DNA of 12,216 nucleotides, from the NCBI GenBank assembly GCA_937872125.1, contig CALMNY010000298.1, forward strand, positions 1 to 12,216, given 5' to 3'. Of the stretch, positions 1-7,212 are shown piece after piece. The notes under the pieces were generated by a model, which saw nothing but the letters and a program-made list of their open reading frames with translations, had not been told where the DNA came from and did no database searches. The position numbers and the translations under genes were made by a program. The stretch comes from an uncultured Candidatus Competibacteraceae bacterium. Lineage in GTDB: Bacteria; Pseudomonadota; Gammaproteobacteria; Competibacterales; Competibacteraceae. Position 1 is the first letter of the stretch. Each line of letters opens with the position of its first letter.

Positions 1-378
1 AGGCACATCCAGATCATGGGTTTCCTTGAGCCAAACTTGGATCGCTTTATAACCAGGGAAACCCTCGGGTTGGGCGAGCTTTTCTTTTAACTGTGCTTGG
101 ATTTCTAGGGGTATCGAGGGGGCCAGGTTGCCTCCACGATAATTTAATGTGAGCAAGCCTTTGAGTCCTTTTTTGCGATAAGTATCGGCCCATCGACCGA
201 TGGCAAATTGACTTCTATGAAGTAATTTTCCTAATGCTTTACGTGTTATCGCTTGACCGGTCTTGTACCAATAGAGAAACTGCAAACGTTCCCGTTTGCG
301 TACATCTCTCTCTGCTTTTAACATCTCTTCTAGTTCTTGTGGAGATTCTAAAACTTCTAAATCAAAAACACGACACAT
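1..378 (-). CDS. IS630-type transposase, N-terminal part (runs off left edge)
   Basis: This minus-strand frame starts at an ATG at 378 and stays open for 126 codons to position 1, so only the N-terminal part is visible. An AAGGAG ribosome binding site sits 6 bases upstream of the ATG. The N-terminus is acidic, with a charged helix (about residues 15-32). A helix-turn-helix follows at about 33-78 (LYWYKTGQAITRKALGKLL, then SQFAIGRWADTYRKKG and GLKGLL). A second winged-helix segment lies at about 90-126 (PLEIQAQLKEKLAQPEGFPG, then YKAIQVWLKE). This order is typical of the DNA-binding half of IS630-family transposases; the DDE catalytic half would lie outside the window. The gene is clearly more AT-rich than its neighbours, which fits an acquired element. 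Family assignment is from motif recognition, and whether the element is intact cannot be judged. Confidence 0.8.
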   Translation of the reverse strand, partial: MCRVFDLEVLESPQELEEMLKAERDVRKRERLQFLYWYKTGQAITRKALGKLLHRSQFAIGRWADTYRKKGLKGLLTLNYRGGNLAPSIPLEIQAQLKEKLAQPEGFPGYKAIQVWLKETHDLDVP

Positions 379-425
379 GATAGACTCCTTATCTTTCCAG
401 TTGACCTATTGTATAATAAATTATT

Positions 426-860
426 TTAGTAGTATTTGGTATAAAGTTCGCCGTCCGCCAGCAGGTGCAGGCCGTGCGTGGACAGCAGGCGCGTCGCTTC
501 CACCGGGTCATCCACCTCCATGCACCACACCGCCCGCTGACCGGGCGCGACCACGAAGCCGTAGGCGTCCAGCACGTTAATCTGGCGCGCGGCCAGGATT
601 TCCAGCAACTCGTGCAGGCCGCCGGGCTGATCGGTGATGACAATGGCCAGCACCGGCTTGAGCGCGGCGGCGAACCCTTGTTCCATCAGCACGCGTTGGG
701 CCAGATGCGGATCGTTGACCAGCAGTTTCGCTACGCCGTAATCGCGGTGATCGGCAATCGTCATCGCCCGGATATTGATCTGGCTATCGCGCAAAATGCC
801 AGTGATGGCGTTCAGCCGCCCCGGCCGGTTATCCACGAACACGCTCAGTTGTTCCGCCAT
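426..860 (-). CDS. Tandem ACT-domain protein, partner of the upstream CoA ligase
   Basis: This is a 144-residue protein of two ACT repeats. The first spans about residues 4-66 (VDNRPGRLNAITGIL, then INIRAMTIAD) and the second about 70-135 (ITDQPGGLHELLEILA, then INVLDAYGFV). Each carries the Pro-Gly-x-Leu turn and the buried 'INI/INV' strand typical of amino-acid-binding ACT modules. No catalytic domain is attached. ACT domains usually bind small ligands such as amino acids; stand-alone tandem ACT proteins of this type are commonly encoded beside phenylacetate-CoA ligases, as here. The start follows a GAGGAG site 7 bases upstream and lies 19 bp after the ligase stop, so co-transcription is likely. 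The last residues (TKYY) are encoded in AT-rich sequence next to the insertion element and may not be the ancestral C-terminus. The ligand is unknown. Confidence 0.88.
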   Translation of the reverse strand: MAEQLSVFVDNRPGRLNAITGILRDSQINIRAMTIADHRDYGVAKLLVNDPHLAQRVLMEQGFAAALKPVLAIVITDQPGGLHELLEILAARQINVLDAYGFVVAPGQRAVWCMEVDDPVEATRLLSTHGLHLLADGELYTKYY

Positions 861-879
861 GACTTGCTCCTCGCCCCGT

Positions 880-2190
880 TTAGAACGCGGGCCGTAAATC
901 CACGACCCGTTTGGCCTTGCCTTCGGACACCGGCAAACTGCCCGGCTCGTGCAGCTCGACCGTCGGTTTGACCAGAATAACCGAGCGCAACGCCTCGCTG
1001 ATGCGCTCGCGCAGATCGTCCAGGGTGCGCGGATCGCCGGTGAACAGCTTGGCGTAAATCTCGGTCTTGATCACCAGCCGGTCCAGCGAACCCCGTTTTT
1101 CCAACTGAATCAGATAATTGGTCCCGACTTCCGGCGTCTTCATCAGCACGTCCTCGATCTGGGACGGGAACACGTTGACGCCATTGACGATCAGCATGTC
1201 GTCGCTGCGGCCCTTGAGCCGCGCCAGCCGCCGATGGCTGCGCCCGCAGGGACAGTGGCCGCTGACCAGGTGGGACAAATCCCGCGTGCGATAGCGCAGT
1301 AGCGGAGTGGCCTGCCGTTGCAGCGTGGTCATCACGATTTCGCCGGTCTGGCCCTCCGGCAGCGGTTGCAGGGTCTGGGGATCAATGATTTCGAGGATGA
1401 AGGCGTCTTCCCACAGGTGCAGCCCGGTCTGGTGCACGCACTCGAAGGCTACGCCGGGGCCGTTCATCTCGCTCAGGCCATAGGAGTTGTAGGCCTGGAT
1501 GCCGAACAGGGTTTCGATCTTGCGGCGGGTTTCCTCCGAATGCGGCTCCGCGCCGATGAACGCCTTGCGCAGCTTGAGTTGATCCACGGTCACGCCTTCG
1601 CCGACCAGCGCCGTGTGCAGGTGCAACAGATAGCTGGGGGTGGCGTGTACCACCGTGGTCTGGAAATTCCGCATCAGTTGAATCTGGCGGCTGGTATTGC
1701 CGGAACTGGCCGGAATGACCAGCATTCCCACCCGCTCCGCGCCGTAATGCAGGCCCAGCCCGCCGGTGAACATGCCGTAATTGGTCATGTTCTGGAACAC
1801 GTCGCGGGCGGTGGCGCCGGCGGCGACGATGCAGCGGGCCATCAGTTCGGTCCAGCAGTCAAGATCGCGCCGGGTGTGGTAAATCACGGTCGGCATCCCG
1901 GTCGTGCCGCTGGACGTGTGCAGGCGCACCGCTTGCTCCACCTCCACGGCCAGCAGGCCATCGGGATAGGCCGCGCGCAGATCATCCTTGGTGGTATAAG
2001 GAAGATTGCGTAACTCGCGCAGGCTGCTCAAGTCTTCCGGGTGGGTCAGTCCGACCTCGGCCAGTCGCCGCCGGTAGAAGGGGGTCTTCAGCGCCCAGGC
2101 CACTGTCTGGCGCAGATTGGCGAACTGCACGCGCTCCAACGCTTCCCGCTCCATAAATTCAATCGCCGGGTTCCAAACCGGTACGCTCAT
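880..2190 (-). CDS. paaK: Phenylacetate-CoA ligase family protein (PaaK-type)
   Basis: This 436-residue enzyme belongs to the ANL adenylate-forming family; PaaK members activate phenylacetate with ATP and CoA to phenylacetyl-CoA in the cytosol. Visible motifs are the Ser/Thr/Gly-rich ATP loop SSGTTGMP (residues 93-100), YNSYGLSEMNGPG (234-246), the RYRTRDL strand (299-305), CPCGRSHRR (313-321), GRSDDMLIVNGVNVFPSQIE (327-346) and the C-terminal SEGKAKRVVDLR (422-433) with the lysine region of the thioester-forming conformation. Length is normal for PaaK. The frame is open further upstream, but the start at 2190 (MSVPVWNPAIEFMERE) matches the usual family N-terminus and has a GAAGG/AGAGG purine stretch before it. 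No other phenylacetate-degradation gene is visible, so the real substrate could be another aryl acid. It is paired with the downstream ACT protein. Confidence 0.9.
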   Translation of the reverse strand: MSVPVWNPAIEFMEREALERVQFANLRQTVAWALKTPFYRRRLAEVGLTHPEDLSSLRELRNLPYTTKDDLRAAYPDGLLAVEVEQAVRLHTSSGTTGMPTVIYHTRRDLDCWTELMARCIVAAGATARDVFQNMTNYGMFTGGLGLHYGAERVGMLVIPASSGNTSRQIQLMRNFQTTVVHATPSYLLHLHTALVGEGVTVDQLKLRKAFIGAEPHSEETRRKIETLFGIQAYNSYGLSEMNGPGVAFECVHQTGLHLWEDAFILEIIDPQTLQPLPEGQTGEIVMTTLQRQATPLLRYRTRDLSHLVSGHCPCGRSHRRLARLKGRSDDMLIVNGVNVFPSQIEDVLMKTPEVGTNYLIQLEKRGSLDRLVIKTEIYAKLFTGDPRTLDDLRERISEALRSVILVKPTVELHEPGSLPVSEGKAKRVVDLRPAF

Positions 2191-2274
2191 GCCTCTGCCT
2201 TCTTGCTTAAGTAGTAAGGGTGAAATGGTACCATGCTCGCTTTGGTTCGCCGCCATCATGATCCTGGAGTCTGC

Positions 2275-3267
2275 ATGTCCCGCCTGGTTTTGTTGCTCAT
2301 CTTGGTGCTGGGGCTGCCCATCAGCGCCTGCGCCGCCCGCGAGTTTGCTGCAACTTCGATTTCGCTCGCTGATCAAGCCAGCCCCGGCGCTGTCCATGCG
2401 GGCGTCCGGCTGCTGGGTGCACTACGGCTGAGCGATGCGCCCATCAACGGCTTGCGGTTGTGCGGCTTGTCGGGGCTGGCCTGGGACGAGGACGCCGACC
2501 TGCTGTACGCCCTCTCCGACGAGGGGCGACTGTTTCATCTGCGGCCGGAATTCGACGGCCAGGGCTTCCTCAGCGGCTTGCGCCCGGTCGCGGCGTACCC
2601 CTTGCGCGATGTCACCGACGCCCCGTTGCGCGCGCCCTTCGATGATTCCGAGGGGCTGGCGCTGCGCAACGGCGACAATGGCGTTTCCGGTGACGCCGAG
2701 TTGCTGGTTTCGTTCGAAGTCAAACCGCGCGTGGTTCGCTATAGCCCCAGAGGTGAATGGCGGGGCGAAGAAACCCTGCCGGCCCTACTGCGTAATCCGC
2801 GCAACTACCGTGACAATAACCAGGCGCTCGAAGCCATTACTCTCGATCCTGGCTGGAGCGTGCTGGTCGGCACGGAAGCGCCGCTGCGCGATGATCCGGC
2901 CGGACAGGTGCGTATTTTTACCCGCGAGGGCCGATTCTGGAATTATCCGCTCAGCCAGGCCCCCGGCAGCGCACTGGTGGATATGGCCATGCTGCCGGAT
3001 GGCGGCCTGTTGACCCTGGAACGCGCTTTCGTCAATCCCTTGCGGCCCCTGATCATCAGCCTGCGCCGCACCGAGCCGCTGCCCGCGCCGGGAACGGATC
3101 CAACGCGGCTCAAGGTGGCCGATATTGCGGTGTTCGACAGCAGCCAGGGCTGGCTGCTGGACAATTTCGAGGGGTTGACCCGCCACCGCGACCAGCGGTT
3201 TTTTATGGTCAGCGATGACAATTGCAACGCCTGGCAGGCGACTTTGCTGGTGTATTTTGAATTGTGA
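2275..3267 (+). CDS. Exported phytase-like / esterase-like family protein
   Basis: This is a predicted 330-residue exported protein. The chosen start at 2275 has a GGAG site 5 bases upstream and gives a compact signal peptide: MSR, then a hydrophobic run (LVLLLILVLGLPI), then ISAC. Cys19 fits a lipobox, so it may be a lipoprotein; ordinary signal peptidase cleavage just after is the alternative. An upstream in-frame ATG at 2233 would add 14 polar residues ahead of the signal and looks less likely. The mature part resembles the 'esterase-like activity of phytase' family, a predicted beta-propeller: LSGLAWDEDADLLYALSDEG (65-84), DSEGLAL (124-130), NQALEAITL (182-190), NFEGLTR (297-303) and SDDNCN (313-318). 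Acidic residues in these repeated blades could bind metal. The substrate is not predictable. It is divergent from paaK and monocistronic as far as can be seen. Confidence 0.78.
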   Translation: MSRLVLLLILVLGLPISACAAREFAATSISLADQASPGAVHAGVRLLGALRLSDAPINGLRLCGLSGLAWDEDADLLYALSDEGRLFHLRPEFDGQGFLSGLRPVAAYPLRDVTDAPLRAPFDDSEGLALRNGDNGVSGDAELLVSFEVKPRVVRYSPRGEWRGEETLPALLRNPRNYRDNNQALEAITLDPGWSVLVGTEAPLRDDPAGQVRIFTREGRFWNYPLSQAPGSALVDMAMLPDGGLLTLERAFVNPLRPLIISLRRTEPLPAPGTDPTRLKVADIAVFDSSQGWLLDNFEGLTRHRDQRFFMVSDDNCNAWQATLLVYFEL

Positions 3268-3277
3268 CCTACCCTAT

Positions 3278-3388
3278 CTGTAAATTTTCCTGTGATAAGG
3301 CCTGCTCATGACTGCTTGTGGTAGGGTCAGATCATATCCAACGCCACAGGCTGTGATTGTTAGCCGAGTATCACAGAAAAATTTACAG
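3278..3388. repeat. 111-bp element bounded by 19-bp inverted repeats
   Basis: The left arm at 3278-3296 (CTGTAAATTTTCCTGTGAT) is the inverse of the right arm at 3370-3388 (ATCACAGAAAAATTTACAG) with one mismatch in 19. The 73 bp between hold no convincing frame. A third copy of the motif, CTGTGAT at 3351-3357, can also pair with ATCACAG at 3370-3376, so two alternative foldings exist. The arrangement resembles a miniature inverted-repeat element, but no target-site duplication is visible at the edges. It could instead be a structured leader of glgX. Confidence 0.6.
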
Positions 3389-3478
3389 GAGGTAAAATTT
3401 TGCTGAAAAATCAATGAAGAGGTTTTCGGCTGTCTCTTGGTAGCTGGGCAAGCGCCCTGATTTTAGGATGGATATCCG

Positions 3479-5632
3479 ATGAATAAATCCACCATGACCG
3501 TCTGGCCGGGCCGGCCGTATCCGCTGGGAGCGACCTGGGACGGGGAGGGCGTCAATTTCGCCCTGTTTTCGCAACATGCCGAGCAAGTGGTGTTGTGTCT
3601 GTTCGACGCCAAAGGCAAGCAGGAGGTTGCGCAAATCCCGCTGATCGAGCGCACCGGCGGCGTCTGGCACGCCTATCTGCCGGAAGCCCGGCCCGATTGG
3701 CTGTATGGCTACCGGGTGCATGGCCCCTACCGACCGGAGGAGGGTTACCGCTTCAACGCCCACAAGTTGCTACTCGATCCTTACGCCAAGAGCATTGTCG
3801 GCCAGATTCACTGGAGCGACGCCCAGTTTGGCTACCGGATCGGCGGGCGCGGCGAAGACCTCAGCTTTAACACCCGCAACAGTGGGCCAGGAATGCCCAA
3901 GTGTCAGGTGGTGGACACCGCTTTCATGTGGGGCGATGACCGACCGCCGCGCATCCCCTGGCGCGACACCCTGATCTACGAATTGCACGTGCGCGGCTTC
4001 ACCATGCGCCATTCCGACGTGCCGCCGCATCTGCGCGGGACCTATGCCGGTCTGGCCTGTGGGCCGGTGGTGGATTACCTCAAGGCGCTGGGCGTGACCG
4101 CAGTGGAGCTGCTGCCGATCCACTATTTTGTGGACGAGCGCCACCTGCTGGACCGGGGCTTGCGCAACTACTGGGGTTACAGCCCCATCGGCTATTTCGC
4201 CCCCGACCCGCGCTATGCGTCCACCGGCCATCCGGTGAGCGAATTCAAAAGCATGGTGCGAACTCTGCATGCGGCGGGCATCGAGGTGATTCTCGATGTG
4301 GTCTACAACCACACCGCCGAGGGCAATCAGTTCGGCCCCACCTTGTGTTTTCGCGGAATGGACAACGCGGTCTATTACCGGCTGTCGCCAGAGCATCCGC
4401 GCTACACCATGGACTATACCGGCTGCGGCAACACCCTGAACACCGCGCAGCCGCGCGTGCTGCAACTGATCGCCGACAGCCTGCGGTACTGGGTGACCGA
4501 GATGCACGTGGACGGGTTCCGCTTCGATCTCGCCGCCGCCCTGGCGCGAGGCCGGCATGAGGTGGAGCCGGCGGGGGCGTTCATGGCCATCATCCAGCAG
4601 GACCCGGTGTTGTCTCAGGTCAAGCTGATCGCCGAACCGTGGGATGTGGGCGAGAACGGTTATCAGGTTGGCCGATTCCCGCCAGGCTGGAGCGAGTGGA
4701 ACGGCAAATACCGCGACGTGGTGCGCGATTACTGGCGCGGCGAGGGCGGCCTGATCGGCGAACTGGCCTACCGGCTCACCGGTTCCGCCGATCTGTACGA
4801 GCATAACGGACGCCGGCCCCCCGCCAGCATCAACTTCATCACCGCCCACGACGGTTTCACCCTGTACGATCTGGTTAGTTATAACGAACGCCATAATGAG
4901 GCCAACGGGGAGAATAATCAGGACGGCGAGTCGCACAATCGCAGTTGGAACTGCGGGGCGGAGGGCGATACGGAGGAACCGGAGATTCTCGCGCTGCGCC
5001 TGCGCCAGCGGCGCAATCTGCTGGCGACGTTGCTGTTGTCGCAGGGGGTGCCGATGCTGCTGGCCGGCGACGAGGTGGGCCGCACCCAGCGCGGCAACAA
5101 CAACGCCTATTGCCAGGACAACGAACTGAGCTGGCTGGACTGGGATATCGCCTGGTTGCGGGAAAATCAGGAACTGCTGGCGTTCACCCAGCGCCTGATC
5201 CGGATTCGCCAGCAGCATCCGACCTTCCGGCGTCAGCATTATTTCCGGGGCATTCACGGCGACGGCGTCCGCGACATTTTCTGGTTCAACCCGGACGGGC
5301 GGGAAATCAGCGATGAGGAATGGACCCACGACTACGCCCGCTGTCTGGGGCTGTATCTGCCGGGCGCGGGCTTGCAGGAGCGGGATGAGCGCGGTCATGC
5401 GTTGATGGACGATGATTTCCTGCTGTTGTGCAATGCCCATCACGAGGAAATCCCGTTCGTGTTGCCGGCGCCCAGCGATGACACGCTGTTCGAGGTGGTG
5501 TTGGATACGGCGTTGCCTCAGGGCCAGCCGACCGAAGGGTTCGAGCATCCGTCCGAGGATCCCTATCCGGTGCAAGGTCGGTCGCTGGTGGTGCTGCGCC
5601 ATCGCTGCGTGGCGTCCCCGGCTGGGACCTGA
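3479..5632 (+). CDS. glgX: Glycogen debranching enzyme GlgX (GH13 isoamylase-type)
   Basis: This 717-residue enzyme is predicted to hydrolyse alpha-1,6 branch linkages in glycogen limit dextrins produced by glycogen phosphorylase, in the cytoplasm. An N-terminal CBM48-like sandwich (about residues 8-150; GRPYPLGATWDGEGVNFALF, then YGYRVHGPYRPEEGYRFN) precedes the GH13 barrel. The conserved barrel regions are present: DVVYNH (273-278), DGFRFDLA with nucleophile Asp350, EPWD with general acid Glu386, and AHDG with Asp458. Further family motifs are NGENNQDGESHNRSWNCGAEG (476-496) and LLAGDEVGRTQRGNNNAYCQ (527-546). Length fits GlgX. The start at 3479 has AGGATGGA 6 bases upstream; a second ATG five codons later is possible. 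No other glg gene is next to it, so it is not in a classical glg operon here. Its leader contains the inverted-repeat element at 3278-3388. Confidence 0.96.
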   Translation: MNKSTMTVWPGRPYPLGATWDGEGVNFALFSQHAEQVVLCLFDAKGKQEVAQIPLIERTGGVWHAYLPEARPDWLYGYRVHGPYRPEEGYRFNAHKLLLDPYAKSIVGQIHWSDAQFGYRIGGRGEDLSFNTRNSGPGMPKCQVVDTAFMWGDDRPPRIPWRDTLIYELHVRGFTMRHSDVPPHLRGTYAGLACGPVVDYLKALGVTAVELLPIHYFVDERHLLDRGLRNYWGYSPIGYFAPDPRYASTGHPVSEFKSMVRTLHAAGIEVILDVVYNHTAEGNQFGPTLCFRGMDNAVYYRLSPEHPRYTMDYTGCGNTLNTAQPRVLQLIADSLRYWVTEMHVDGFRFDLAAALARGRHEVEPAGAFMAIIQQDPVLSQVKLIAEPWDVGENGYQVGRFPPGWSEWNGKYRDVVRDYWRGEGGLIGELAYRLTGSADLYEHNGRRPPASINFITAHDGFTLYDLVSYNERHNEANGENNQDGESHNRSWNCGAEGDTEEPEILALRLRQRRNLLATLLLSQGVPMLLAGDEVGRTQRGNNNAYCQDNELSWLDWDIAWLRENQELLAFTQRLIRIRQQHPTFRRQHYFRGIHGDGVRDIFWFNPDGREISDEEWTHDYARCLGLYLPGAGLQERDERGHALMDDDFLLLCNAHHEEIPFVLPAPSDDTLFEVVLDTALPQGQPTEGFEHPSEDPYPVQGRSLVVLRHRCVASPAGT

Positions 5633-5635
5633 AAG

Positions 5636-5663
5636 AAAAAAGGCCGGGCGAAGGCGCCCGGCC
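5636..5663 (-). terminator. Intrinsic terminator oriented for the minus strand
   Basis: A perfect 9-bp stem, GGCCGGGCG (5642-5650) and CGCCCGGCC (5655-5663), encloses a 4-base loop. Read on the minus strand it is followed by six T residues (5641-5636), a textbook intrinsic terminator for the MmgE/PrpD gene ending at 5824. On the plus strand the stem is followed by AAAAA, so it is a poor terminator for glgX even though it begins 9 bases after the glgX stop. Confidence 0.75.
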
Positions 5664-5744
5664 AAAAACCACCAAAGGAGGATGTGCAGTAGACAGAGGA
5701 GAAGAAACGCCTGCTGCACGGTCGCTATTGTAGCGGGATATTTA

Positions 5745-5815
5745 GAGCAAACATACTACTTTTTGTTGTTTCTTGACAAAAAAACAACATTTTGTTTTAA
5801 AAACAACCGACCTAA
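5745..5815. other. AT-rich island between convergent genes with short inverted repeats
   Basis: This stretch is sharply AT-rich against GC-rich flanks. It holds an inverted repeat, TGTTGTTT (5764-5771) and AAACAACA (5782-5789), followed by the short palindrome GTTTTAAAAAC (5794-5804). A TTGACA hexamer lies at 5773-5778 with a weak TTTAAA 17 bases on, but a promoter here would only drive antisense of the convergent gene. No gene is seen. It may be a terminator-associated or degraded insertion remnant. Confidence 0.35.
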
Positions 5816-5823
5816 CCCGAAAT

Positions 5824-7107
5824 TTACGGCAATTCCGGCAACGCCTCATCGTCGGATAGGGCCAGGATTGTATCAATTAGCCGATCCGGCTGGTTCACCC
5901 CGCCATGAACCATCAACATCCGCGCCTTGGCGATCAGTTCGATGGGGGTCAGCGGCGCTTCGGGATCGCCCTTGGCGTGGGTGCGCCGCACCGTCAGCCG
6001 TTCGCCGCCGCGCACCGTGACGGTTACCGCGCTGCCCCAAGCCTTCGGATAGGCCGAGGCGTAAGGTTCGGCGATCCGCACGGTGACCCGCTCCCGCAGC
6101 GCCGCCAGCTCCGCTCGCGCCGGTTCGGTGAACGCAGCAAAATCCACAGTCCGGCTGAGCGCCGCCGCTACGCAGTGGTGCAGGGAAAACTTGGCTTCAT
6201 AATCGCTCTGCGGCAAGGGCCGATTGCACACGTCCAGCGCCGCCGCATAGGTTTCCACTTCTACCTCCTCAACCGTGCCGGCCACGACGCGCCGGCGCAA
6301 TTCCTGGGCGGCGTCAATGGCCGGATGGGTATGGCGGCAGGACGGCCAGGGCTTGACCGAGGTCAGCAACAGTTGCCAGGGACCGTCCGGATCGCGCGTG
6401 ATCGCTTCGGGATCCGGATCGGGACAGGTGGCGGCGAACCAGCCTTTCGCGCCTTCCAGCATGGTCGGCGGCCCGGTGAAGCCATACCGCGCCAGATCCG
6501 CTGCCAGGACGCCCGCTTCCGCCGCCCGCCCGGCGTGCAAATGCTTGGTCATCGTCCCCGCTTCCAGGAATTGCCAGAGTCCGGCCGACTGTGCGCCGGC
6601 GTTGCCCAGCGCGTGAACCGTCGCCGGCGCATCGAGATGCAGCAGTGCCGCCGTCGCCATGGCCGAGCCGTAAGGGCCGCAGGTGGCGGTGTTGTGCCAC
6701 AGGCGGTAATGGGACGGGCCGACCGCCATACCGACCCGGGTTGCCGCCTCGAACCCCCACAGCACCGCCCGCAGCATGGCGTGACCGCGAATCCCTTCCC
6801 GCGCCGCTACCGCCCAGGCGGCTGGAATCACGACACAGCCGGGGTGCACCACCGAGGCCCGGTGCAGATCGTCGGTTTCGAGAATATGGGTCAGCGCCCC
6901 CAGTAGAAAAGCGCGGCGCGCGGCGTCGGTCGGCGCGGCGGTCTCGGCCCAGCGCAACAGGATGGCGCCCGGTTCGCTCGCCCGCCCGGCCAGCGCGTTC
7001 GCGATGGCATCCAGCACCAACAGCGCGGCGTGTTCCAGATCGGTGGGCGCGATGGGTTTGGTGGTGATCAGTTCGGTTAACCGCTGGGTCAGGGTTGGAT
7101 CAGTCAT
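5824..7107 (-). CDS. MmgE/PrpD family protein
   Basis: This 427-residue protein belongs to the MmgE/PrpD superfamily, which includes 2-methylcitrate dehydratase and cis-aconitate decarboxylase; members remove or eliminate groups from tricarboxylic acids without an iron-sulfur cluster. The start at 7107 is preferred because AAGGAG lies 6 bases upstream; an in-frame ATG at 7125 would put this site inside the gene. Family landmarks: an all-helical N-terminal half with DLHRASVVHPG (80-90), HNTATCG (138-144), MTKHLHAGRAA (186-196), CRHTHP (257-262), KFSLHH (306-311) and the C-terminal HAKGDPEAPLT (377-387). No prpB, prpC or acnD neighbour exists, so a role in the methylcitrate cycle is unsupported and the substrate is open. 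It lies 105 bp downstream of the CHAD gene on the same strand, and a minus-strand terminator follows at 5663-5636. Confidence 0.88.
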   Translation of the reverse strand: MTDPTLTQRLTELITTKPIAPTDLEHAALLVLDAIANALAGRASEPGAILLRWAETAAPTDAARRAFLLGALTHILETDDLHRASVVHPGCVVIPAAWAVAAREGIRGHAMLRAVLWGFEAATRVGMAVGPSHYRLWHNTATCGPYGSAMATAALLHLDAPATVHALGNAGAQSAGLWQFLEAGTMTKHLHAGRAAEAGVLAADLARYGFTGPPTMLEGAKGWFAATCPDPDPEAITRDPDGPWQLLLTSVKPWPSCRHTHPAIDAAQELRRRVVAGTVEEVEVETYAAALDVCNRPLPQSDYEAKFSLHHCVAAALSRTVDFAAFTEPARAELAALRERVTVRIAEPYASAYPKAWGSAVTVTVRGGERLTVRRTHAKGDPEAPLTPIELIAKARMLMVHGGVNQPDRLIDTILALSDDEALPELP

Positions 7108-7168
7108 GCGGTGCTCCTTGGACATGAGAGGGAAAGGGGAGGAGCGCGTTGGCGGTGCGCGGCAGGAG

Positions 7169-7210
7169 GATCACTGCAAGTGTAGCCGGCTTACCGGGCC
7201 GGCGGTGATC
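7169..7210. other. Nested inverted repeat just after the CHAD gene
   Basis: Outer arms GATCAC (7169-7174) and GTGATC (7205-7210) flank inner arms GCCGGC (7185-7190) and GCCGGC (7198-7203). This lies directly after the CHAD stop in the 105-bp gap before the MmgE/PrpD gene. There is no T-tract on the minus strand, so it is not a standard terminator. It could attenuate read-through, protect a 3' end, or be an incidental GC-rich fold. Confidence 0.35.
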
Positions 7211-7212
7211 GG

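Noticed and set aside
401..417. TTGACC followed by a perfect TATAAT on the plus strand near the transposase start
   Set aside because: The two boxes are only 5 bp apart and no good -35 lies 17 bp upstream of the TATAAT; it would also only read antisense into the ACT gene.
1318..2013. 231-codon plus-strand frame within the CoA ligase gene
   Set aside because: Antisense shadow of paaK motifs; no recognisable protein features.
3351..3376. Possible CRP-type site (TGTGA ... TCACA) upstream of glgX
   Set aside because: The half-sites are 14 bases apart instead of 6, so the spacing does not fit CRP; the motifs are better explained as repeat arms.
3770..5719. Very long open frame (649 codons) on the minus strand opposite glgX
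   Set aside because: It lies antisense to a gene with all GH13 catalytic motifs, its translation shows no recognisable domain and it is rich in Gln/His/Arg/Ala as expected from reversed GC-rich codons. It is a composition artefact.
5905..6906. 333-codon plus-strand frame opposite the MmgE/PrpD gene
   Set aside because: Arg/Gly/His-rich shadow with no domain; the minus-strand gene has a ribosome binding site and family motifs.
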